From Fimbriimonadaceae bacterium (GTDB lineage: Bacteria; Armatimonadota; Fimbriimonadia; Fimbriimonadales; Fimbriimonadaceae): a stretch of 6,692 nt of DNA. Within the stretch, counting starts at the first letter, position 1; each line of letters opens with the position of its first letter. Made by a program: the position numbers and the translations under genes. Shown here in pieces: positions 1 to 5,067 of this stretch. Under the pieces are notes generated by a model. That model did no database searches, was not told the DNA's origin, and saw only the letters and a list, made by a program, of their open reading frames with translations. The stretch covers positions 1 to 6,692 of the forward strand of contig JALHPH010000090.1 in the NCBI GenBank assembly GCA_022842565.1. Reading direction: 5' to 3'.

Positions 1-904
1 GGATTTCACGGCAACGACCGCGCGCGAGTTCCAGCACGTCAGGATTGCGCTTGTGCGGCATGATGCTGCTGCCGGTTGTAAACGCATCCGGGATCTTCAG
101 GTAGCCAAACTCCTCGGTGCTAAAGAGCAGCGTGTCCCAGCAGAATCGTTCTAGCACCCCGCTCAGGCTCGCGAGCCACTGCGTCGCAGCGGTTTCGTGT
201 CGCCCGCGACTGTTTTGGATGTCGATCGGGCTGATGTGAACTTGGCTGAAGCCAAGTAGATCGCTGGTATACGGCCGGTCGATGGGCAGCGACGCGCCGA
301 ACCCGGCGGCTCCACCCAGCGGGCAACGATCGAGCCGCGACCACAGGGCGCGACCCGCTTCCAATTCCTCTAGCAGCCCTTCAACCCAAGCGGCACACCA
401 CTGCGCCACGTTGCTCGGCATGGCGCGGCGCAGGTGCGTGTAGCCGGGCATTTCTTGGTTCGGCCAGCGCTCGGCGAGCTGCTGAAAAGCCCGAATGAGC
501 TCAACGATTTGGCCGCTGATCTCCAGCGACTCCGCCCTCATATAAAGCCGAAAAGCGGTGGTCACTTGGTCATTGCGCGAACGGCCGATATGGATGTTCC
601 GGCCCGCATTGCCGCAGCTTTCGATCAGGCGAGCTTCGATGGCGGTGTGACCGTCTTCCAGTTCCGTAGGGATGGTGAACGCCCCGTCGAGCGATTCGTT
701 GTAAATCGCTTGGAGCGCGGGCAGAAGCTGCAAGAGTTCCTCTTCGCCGATGGCCCCGATGCGGTGCAGCATGCGCGCATGGGCCGCGCTCGCGATGGTG
801 TCCCAGGGCACGATCTCAAGATCAATCACGGGATCATCGTCCACCGTGAAGCGGTGGATCACTTCATCGAGCGGTACGTCTTTGGCCCAAAGTCGCTCAC
901 CCAC
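1..904 (-). CDS. argH: Argininosuccinate lyase, C-terminal part cut off by the window edge
   Basis: Cytosolic enzyme of the last arginine step, splitting argininosuccinate into arginine and fumarate. I translated 301 codons without a stop; the family is usually about 430-480 residues, so roughly the last third lies off the left edge. Motifs in order: HIGRSRNDQV (105-114), MPGYTHLRRAMP (152-163, catalytic His157), and the fumarase/aspartase signature TTGSSIMPHKRNPDV (276-290) with the mobile serine loop. The TTGSSIMPHK form and PLGGAAGFG (195-203) resemble Bacteroidota and Xanthomonas ArgH more than E. coli ArgH. The start is a GTG at 904: an in-frame TGA at 910-908 rules out anything upstream, and a GGAGGTGA ribosome site sits just before it. 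The gene overlaps the end of the deacylase by 8 nt, so it is probably translationally coupled. Codons 105-114 read HIGRS where most family members have HTGRS. Confidence 0.95.
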   Translation of the reverse strand, partial: MGERLWAKDVPLDEVIHRFTVDDDPVIDLEIVPWDTIASAAHARMLHRIGAIGEEELLQLLPALQAIYNESLDGAFTIPTELEDGHTAIEARLIESCGNAGRNIHIGRSRNDQVTTAFRLYMRAESLEISGQIVELIRAFQQLAERWPNQEMPGYTHLRRAMPSNVAQWCAAWVEGLLEELEAGRALWSRLDRCPLGGAAGFGASLPIDRPYTSDLLGFSQVHISPIDIQNSRGRHETAATQWLASLSGVLERFCWDTLLFSTEEFGYLKIPDAFTTGSSIMPHKRNPDVLELARGRCREI

Positions 905-1952
905 GCGTCACCTCCGCCTCATACGCCTCGATGGCCCTCAGATAAAGCGCGATCCCTTCGTGCAGCTCGTGTTCCATCAAATACTCGTTAGCGGTGTGGG
1001 AGCGAACCGAATCGCCGGGGCCCGCTTTCACGGCCGGGATATCACCTAGGAAACACCAGTCGCTGACGGTGGGCGACCCAAACGCGGCGTGGTGTGAAGC
1101 AGTGAGCGCCGCGCATTCAATGGCCGACCCGTTCGGAGTTTCGCAGGGCTGATAGCGCTCGGTGTGCAGTTCCACCTCGCTTTCCAGTAGCCCGCTTATC
1201 TGGTGGAACAACTGGGTGTGGTCTTGCATGGGGGTTGTGCGAATATCAATGTACCATTCGCATCGGTCGGGAATCTGGTTTCGGCCCGTGCCACCCTGGA
1301 TCATGGTCACTTGCGGGATGGGCGTCCCGAGCCTTTCGTGAGCGACAAACTTGAGGCTCTGCAGCGCCGTTATGTCGCGTGCGGCACGGTGGATGGCGTT
1401 GTCTCCCTTGTGCGGATGACCAACGTGGGCCATGGTCCCACGCGATGTCACGCGAAAACCGATCATGCCTCGCTGCGCGGTGCATGGCGCAGTCTGGGTG
1501 GGCTCGCCTACAAGCGCCGCGGTGAATGGCTCGCCGCCCGAGGCCGGACCAAGCGCGAGGCTCACTCCGCCCGGGCCGCCCGTTTCTTCTTCGGCCACCA
1601 GGAGCACCGTCACTCGGATATTCTGAGGGCGGGCCCTCGCGGTGGCCAGGAGCATGGCGAGCGCGCAGCCCTTGGCGTCATTCGCGCCAAGTCCAGTTAG
1701 TTTGCCGTCGTGCCATTCCGCGCACCAAGGGTCTTGCACCCAACCGTCGCCGGGGCGCACGGTGTCTAGGTGCGAGATAAGCAGAAGGTGATGCGCGCCG
1801 TCTCCGACCGTCGCCCAGACGTTGTGGCCAAGGCGCTGCGGACGTAGGCCTAGCTCGGTCATTGTCGCCTCGGCAATGTCGGCCATGGGGCCCTCTTCGC
1901 CGCTGAAGCTCTTCACACCGACCCACTGGGACAGTCTCTCGCAGGGGTTCAT
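897..1952 (-). CDS. argE: M20 metallopeptidase-family N-acyl-citrulline/ornithine deacylase (ArgE'/LysK type)
   Basis: Predicted cytosolic two-metal amidohydrolase of 351 residues that removes the acetyl or succinyl group, most likely from N-acylcitrulline given the acylornithine carbamoyltransferase two genes upstream. The M20 metal set is visible: His61 in SHLDTV, Asp92 in GANDAKG, Glu122 (general base) and Glu123 in AEEETGG, Glu150 in GEPT, and His319 in SHTANEY. His176 in the GTMAHVGHP segment belongs to the inserted dimerisation domain. Overall pattern (GEPT, GDNAI, NQIPDRC, FGSPTVSD, SHTANEYL) resembles the ArgE-like protein of Bacteroides arginine clusters. It begins 5 nt after the argB stop with only a weak ribosome site (GGCGGA), suggesting re-initiation by ribosomes finishing argB, and it overlaps argH. 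The sequence alone does not settle acetyl versus succinyl or citrulline versus ornithine; LysK-type deacylases are the main alternative, less likely beside argF' and argH. Confidence 0.88.
   Translation of the reverse strand: MNPCERLSQWVGVKSFSGEEGPMADIAEATMTELGLRPQRLGHNVWATVGDGAHHLLLISHLDTVRPGDGWVQDPWCAEWHDGKLTGLGANDAKGCALAMLLATARARPQNIRVTVLLVAEEETGGPGGVSLALGPASGGEPFTAALVGEPTQTAPCTAQRGMIGFRVTSRGTMAHVGHPHKGDNAIHRAARDITALQSLKFVAHERLGTPIPQVTMIQGGTGRNQIPDRCEWYIDIRTTPMQDHTQLFHQISGLLESEVELHTERYQPCETPNGSAIECAALTASHHAAFGSPTVSDWCFLGDIPAVKAGPGDSVRSHTANEYLMEHELHEGIALYLRAIEAYEAEVTRG
908..915 (-). promoter_or_regulatory. Strong Shine-Dalgarno site of argH
   Basis: On the minus strand this reads GGAGGTGA, with the GGAGG core 6 nt before the GTG start of argH at 904. 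It lies inside the last codons of the deacylase gene. It decides the argH start, because the neighbouring GTG at 900-898, which would give a tidy GTGA overlap, is out of the ArgH frame. Confidence 0.8.
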
Positions 1953-1957
1953 GGCTT

Positions 1958-2842
1958 CTATCCGCCGGAGGCGGCGATCATGGTGCCGCTTCCTTCGTTG
2001 GTGAAGACCTCAGTCAGCAGTGCATCGGTATTCAGTCCGCCCACCAGGTGCACGCGCGAAACGCCGTTACTGATCGCAAACTTAGCAGCGGCCAGTTTCG
2101 GCAGCATGCCGCCGCTCACTGCATCGCCCTCCATCCATTGGTTTAGCTCCTCGGCGGGGACCATGGGAACGACAGAGTTCGGGTTCCCGGCGTCCTTCAG
2201 CAGTCCGGGCATCTTCAAGACGAAAATCAACTTGGCGGCGCTGATGCGGGCGGCGACGTGGGCCGCGACGGTGTCAGCGTTGGTATTGAGCGGCTGCCCC
2301 TTTGCATCTGCTGAGATGGGGGCCAGAACGGGCAGGTATCCGCCCGCTAACAGGTGATCAACGAGTTCGGGTTTGACCTCGCCCAGATCGCCTACATGGC
2401 CAAAGTCCACTTGCCTCTCCTGACCGTCGACGGTCATCGCGACCGGCGGGCGTTTCTTGGCTTGCAGCGTTCCGCCATCGAGTCCGGTCAAGCTCACCGC
2501 CGCAAGCCCGACGGCGGAGAGCGCCGACATCAGATCGATGCGGCTAGAGCCACCCAGGGTCATCTTCACCAGATCCAGGTTCGCCGCGTCGGTGATACGG
2601 CGACCGTTCACTTTTTCTGACGTGATTCCCAACCGTGCGGCGAGCGCATCGACCGCCGTGCCGCCGCCATGGACGAGCACCACCCGAATTCCAAGCGCCC
2701 AAAGCAGCGCGATCTGCTCCAGGACGTTTTTCAGCGCCGAAGCGTTTTCAAGCACTTCGCCCCCTAGCTTGATCACGAAAACCTGGCCACGGAATCGGCT
2801 GAGGTAGGGGGCGGCGGTTCGAATGGCTTCCATTCCGGTCAT
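1958..2842 (-). CDS. argB: N-acylglutamate kinase (acetylglutamate kinase family)
   Basis: Cytosolic amino-acid kinase of 294 residues that phosphorylates the gamma-carboxyl of N-acetyl- or N-succinylglutamate with ATP, the second arginine step. Visible motifs: Lys25 in IKLGGEV, HGGG (58-61) in the acyl-glutamate loop, NGRRITD (79-85), NTNAD (186-190), GGMLPKL (244-250, Lys249 at the phosphoryl site) and EGSGT (283-287). The usual HGGGPQI is HGGGTAV here, and NGRRITD replaces the common DGMRVTD; Bacteroides ArgB also has NGRRITD. About 20 residues before IKLGG (APYLSRFRG) match the N-terminal helix of arginine-inhibited kinases, so feedback inhibition is possible, although the C-terminal arginine signature is degenerate (HLVGGL for HxxDGR). 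The ATG at 2842 overlaps the upstream stop as ATGA and follows a strong AAGGAG. The lysine-pathway kinase LysZ is the alternative, disfavoured by context. Confidence 0.92.
   Translation of the reverse strand: MTGMEAIRTAAPYLSRFRGQVFVIKLGGEVLENASALKNVLEQIALLWALGIRVVLVHGGGTAVDALAARLGITSEKVNGRRITDAANLDLVKMTLGGSSRIDLMSALSAVGLAAVSLTGLDGGTLQAKKRPPVAMTVDGQERQVDFGHVGDLGEVKPELVDHLLAGGYLPVLAPISADAKGQPLNTNADTVAAHVAARISAAKLIFVLKMPGLLKDAGNPNSVVPMVPAEELNQWMEGDAVSGGMLPKLAAAKFAISNGVSRVHLVGGLNTDALLTEVFTNEGSGTMIAASGG
1962..1974 (-). repeat. Short GC hairpin at the argB/argE' junction
   Basis: A perfect 5-bp inverted repeat, CCGCC and GGCGG around a 3-nt loop, covers the last sense codons of argB just before its TAG stop. 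On the transcript the right arm includes the only Shine-Dalgarno-like stretch (GGCGGA) ahead of argE'. A ribosome finishing argB would open it, which would fit translational coupling. It may equally be a by-product of Gly/Ala codons in G+C-rich DNA. Confidence 0.25.
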
Positions 2843-3831
2843 AGTGAGTTCTCCTTCTTATGGTACGCGCGGTCGAGCAACACGCGCTGAACATGAAAAC
2901 GATTTTCAGCCTCGTCCACCACGCGGCTATGGGGCGAGTCGAGCAGCTCCGAACTGACTTCGAGGTCGCGGCGCACCGGCAGGCAGTGCATCAGGATGGC
3001 GTCAGCGCGCATGCCGTTGAGGTGGGCAATCGTCGGGCACCAGGACGCTTGACTGAGTTCAGCACCGGCCACGGTCGGACCCCAAGCTTTTGGATAGATC
3101 ACCGCGCTTCCGGCCAATGCGGCAGCTTGGTCCTGGGTTGTTTTAAGAGTCGCTCCAGTCTCGGCAGCGAGCGCAGCAGCCTGGGCGAGCACGCTCTCGT
3201 GCAGTTCGAATCCGGGCGGATGCGCTAGCCGAACTTGGCATCCTGCAGTGATCGCACTGAGAAGAAAGCTGTTGGGCACCGCCTTGGGCAGCGGCTTGAT
3301 GTGCGGAGCCCAGGTGAGCGTGACGGGCAGCCCCTTGAGGTCACCAAAGTTCTCGCGCATGGTCAGCAGATCGGCCAGACCCTGGCAGGGGTGCTCTCGG
3401 GCTCCCTCCATACTAATGACTGGCACCGTGGCGTACCGCCGGATGGCCTCGAGCACCGGCTCAGTATGGTCAAGGTCCTCATCGGTGCCGTCGCTAAATG
3501 ACCGGACCGCGAGAAGGTCCACATAGCGGCAGAGCACCGGGATCGCTTCCTTCAGATGCTCCGTTTTGTCGCCGTCCATGATCACGCCCTCTCGGCTCTC
3601 CAGCTTCCAGGTGCCCGCGCCGACCTCGAGCACGATCGCATGGCCGCCGCCGCGCAGCATGGCAAGTTCGAAGCTGGTGCGGGTCCGGAGGCTCGGGTTA
3701 AAGAAAACCATGCCCAGCACAGCGCCTTTCAGGTGCTCGCCCGGCGATTGCGCTTTCCAGTCTGCGGCTTGGTCCAGCACTTGCCGGACCCCGCTCGGGC
3801 CGAGATCATGGATTCCGATGACGTGGTTCAT
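2839..3831 (-). CDS. argF': N-acylornithine carbamoyltransferase (succinylornithine-type by similarity)
   Basis: Cytosolic trimeric transcarbamylase, 330 residues, joining carbamoyl phosphate to N-acetyl- or N-succinylornithine to give the N-acylcitrulline. Carbamoyl-phosphate motif FFNPSLRTRTSF (43-54), HPCQ (147-150) and HCLPVRR (282-288) are intact. Features separating it from ordinary ornithine transcarbamylase: Trp75 in GTWKLE, VIMDGDKTEH (83-92), and the proline-rich loop HIKPLPKAVPNS (177-188) in place of DGNN and SMG elements. GVIMDGDK followed by EHLKEAIPV is near-identical, from memory, to the Bacteroides fragilis succinylornithine enzyme, in which residue 90 is Pro; here it is Thr. 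The Xanthomonas acetylornithine enzyme has Glu at that site. Small neutral residues there are known to favour the succinyl substrate, so succinylornithine is my guess. Start chosen at ATG 3831 (ATGA overlap with argD, alignment of family N-termini); the frame stays open to 4026, but those upstream residues are a shadow of argD. Its ribosome site is weak. Confidence 0.92.
   Translation of the reverse strand: MNHVIGIHDLGPSGVRQVLDQAADWKAQSPGEHLKGAVLGMVFFNPSLRTRTSFELAMLRGGGHAIVLEVGAGTWKLESREGVIMDGDKTEHLKEAIPVLCRYVDLLAVRSFSDGTDEDLDHTEPVLEAIRRYATVPVISMEGAREHPCQGLADLLTMRENFGDLKGLPVTLTWAPHIKPLPKAVPNSFLLSAITAGCQVRLAHPPGFELHESVLAQAAALAAETGATLKTTQDQAAALAGSAVIYPKAWGPTVAGAELSQASWCPTIAHLNGMRADAILMHCLPVRRDLEVSSELLDSPHSRVVDEAENRFHVQRVLLDRAYHKKENSL
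2851..2856 (-). promoter_or_regulatory. Shine-Dalgarno site of argB
   Basis: Minus-strand AAGGAG ending 8 nt before the argB ATG at 2842, inside the final codons of the carbamoyltransferase gene. It selects the first ATG rather than the second one three codons later. Confidence 0.75.
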
Positions 3832-5003
3832 AGAAGAGAATTGAGGTCCTTTGCAAATTCGCCAAGATGTTGGGGCTGTACGTTGAGTGGCGGCATGAGG
3901 CGAAGCACGCCAGGTTCGCTCGATTTCCCGACGAGGTAGCCGAGATCGAAAAGCTGGTCGGCGATTTCGGCCGAGCGCGGACCGACTTCCAGCCCCAGCA
4001 GCAGCCCCTCTCCACGCACAGCGCATCGAAGCTCGCGCCGAAGCAGCGCCTCAGCTTCGATTGCTTTCTGCGGAAGCCCCTCCTCGGACATGACCTGAAG
4101 TGTCGCCAAAAGCGCCGCGCAAGCGAGCGGCCCCCCGCCGAAAGTCGACCCGAGCGCACCTGGCGAGAGTTCACTCGCGACCGCTTCGGTCATGAGCGTC
4201 GCGCCCATCGGAACGCCGCTCGCGAGGCCCTTGGCCGAAGTGACCATGTCGGGCTGGATCCCCCACTTTTGGAAGGCGAACGACGCACCGAGCCGCCCTA
4301 TCCCGGTTTGAATTTCATCGAAAATCACGAGAGCACCCGCCGCATGCGCCTTCGCGACGAGCTGCCGCAAGAATTCTGGGTGAAACGAGTGGACGCCGCT
4401 CATGGATTGGATGGGCTCCAGAATCACAGCCGCGACCTGAGAGAAATCAGCAGAAAGCGACGCCGGATCGTTCGGCTCCAGCACCGTGCAAGGAGCTAGA
4501 AGCGCGCTGTGAGGATCGGTGATTTTGGGATCATCTGTGACGCTGAGCGCCAGCGTACTGCGGCCATGCCAGCCGCCGCGAAACGCGGCAAACTGCGGTC
4601 GGCCCGTCAGCTGATGCGCGATCTTAAGCGCATTTTCGTTCGCCTCGGCTCCCGAGTTGCAGAAGAACACCGATGCCATCGGTGCGCCGGCAAAGGCGAT
4701 GAGTCCCTCGGCGGCGCGAGCCCTGATATCAATTTCTCCTGCGGCCGAATAAAACAGCAGCTCCGAGGCTTGCTTGGCGATTGCCTGGACCACTGCGGGA
4801 TGGCAGTGCCCGGTAGAACAAACGCAATGCCCGCCATAAAGATCGACCCAGGCGCGGCCATCTGCATCAAAGACTCGATCGCCCTCGCCCCGGACAATGG
4901 TCATCGGGAACGGCTTGTAGCTGGGGAAAAGGGCAGGGAACGGCGCAGACATCTCAGAAAAAAATGTCGCCCGGCGCCATTGCAGAGCGAATGCTGGAAC
5001 CAT
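3828..5003 (-). CDS. argD: N-acylornithine aminotransferase (class III, PLP-dependent)
   Basis: Cytosolic aminotransferase, 391 residues, converting N-acylglutamate semialdehyde to N-acylornithine with glutamate as amino donor; its product feeds the carbamoyltransferase encoded next. PLP features: SGAEAN (117-122), WHGRS (145-149), Asp229 in FDEIQTG, the Schiff-base Lys258 in SAKGLASG, and GSTFGG (285-290) closing the phosphate pocket. The N-terminal LYGGH and later TDDPKI resemble Bacteroidota ArgD. Two departures from classical ArgD: EPIQSMSG (196-203) instead of EPIQGEGG, and a Cys-rich stretch GHCVCSTGHCH (58-68). Start: an AAGGAG 8 nt upstream supports the ATG at 5003. The ATG at 4952 (374 residues, MSAPFPALF) fits usual family N-termini but has no clear ribosome site. 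It is the first gene of the operon, facing the phosphoesterase. Related class III enzymes such as AstC or LysJ are possible from sequence alone; context points to ArgD. Confidence 0.92.
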   Translation of the reverse strand: MVPAFALQWRRATFFSEMSAPFPALFPSYKPFPMTIVRGEGDRVFDADGRAWVDLYGGHCVCSTGHCHPAVVQAIAKQASELLFYSAAGEIDIRARAAEGLIAFAGAPMASVFFCNSGAEANENALKIAHQLTGRPQFAAFRGGWHGRSTLALSVTDDPKITDPHSALLAPCTVLEPNDPASLSADFSQVAAVILEPIQSMSGVHSFHPEFLRQLVAKAHAAGALVIFDEIQTGIGRLGASFAFQKWGIQPDMVTSAKGLASGVPMGATLMTEAVASELSPGALGSTFGGGPLACAALLATLQVMSEEGLPQKAIEAEALLRRELRCAVRGEGLLLGLEVGPRSAEIADQLFDLGYLVGKSSEPGVLRLMPPLNVQPQHLGEFAKDLNSLL

Positions 5004-5011
5004 ACCCGATG

Positions 5012-5017
5012 CTCCTT
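5012..5017 (-). promoter_or_regulatory. Shine-Dalgarno site of argD
   Basis: Minus-strand AAGGAG, 8 nt before the ATG at 5003, the same motif and spacing as for argB. It is the reason for preferring 5003 over the internal ATG at 4952. Confidence 0.7.
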
Positions 5018-5039
5018 AACCCTGCTTAACATTTGATTT

Positions 5040-5048
5040 TGGTATGGT
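5040..5048 (+). promoter_or_regulatory. Candidate extended -10 of the phosphoesterase gene
   Basis: TGGTATGGT fits an extended -10 (TG, one base, then TATGGT, which shares 4 of 6 bases with TATAAT). Its end lies 8 nt before the ATG at 5057, so transcription would start at or within a base or two of the start codon. That would give a leaderless mRNA, in keeping with the absence of a ribosome site. I see no good -35 element. A single degenerate hexamer is weak evidence. Confidence 0.3.
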
Positions 5049-5049
5049 C

Positions 5050-5067
5050 ATCAATCATGAAATTGAT
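5050..5067. repeat. Inverted repeat ATCAAT-N6-ATTGAT over the phosphoesterase start
   Basis: A perfect 6-bp inverted repeat with a 6-bp spacer (CATGAA) that includes the ATG at 5057. An A/T-rich 18-bp palindrome between divergent genes is a plausible operator. ArgR boxes are also 18-bp A/T-rich palindromes, but the match to the usual ARG-box consensus is poor, so no regulator is assigned. Confidence 0.3.

Larger units (their letters stand above)
5004..5056. promoter_or_regulatory. Divergent intergenic region holding the promoters of argD and the phosphoesterase
   Basis: Only 53 bp separate the two divergent starts, and this patch is visibly more A/T-rich than the genes beside it. Both promoters must lie here or reach into the opposing gene. 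For the minus direction I see only a weak pair, TTGATG and TGTTAA 17 nt apart (3 of 6 matches in the second), so I do not place the argD promoter. There is no room for a riboswitch or leader-peptide attenuator ahead of argD unless transcription starts inside the phosphoesterase gene. Confidence 0.6.

Noticed and set aside
434..991. Long plus-strand open frame (185 codons) opposite argH and the end of argE'
   Set aside because: The minus strand encodes clear ArgH and ArgE' motifs throughout; the antisense product has no recognisable fold or ribosome site and is explained by G+C-rich codon bias.
2839..3831. Ordinary ornithine or aspartate transcarbamylase
   Set aside because: The Trp75 motif, MDGDK segment and proline-rich loop belong to the acylornithine branch, and a deacylase is encoded in the same operon.
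3832..4026. Upstream extension of the carbamoyltransferase to an ATG at 4026
   Set aside because: The added 65 residues are Arg/Ala/Ser-rich shadow sequence of argD; family alignment and the ATGA junction place the start at 3831.
3867..4499. Long plus-strand open frame (210 codons) opposite argD
   Set aside because: It lies wholly antisense to conserved ArgD sequence, including the PLP-lysine region, and its Arg/Glu-rich product looks like a shadow translation.
5033..5056. TTG start for the phosphoesterase
   Set aside because: It adds eight residues ahead of a proper signal peptide and has no ribosome site; the ATG at 5057 starts the signal peptide directly.
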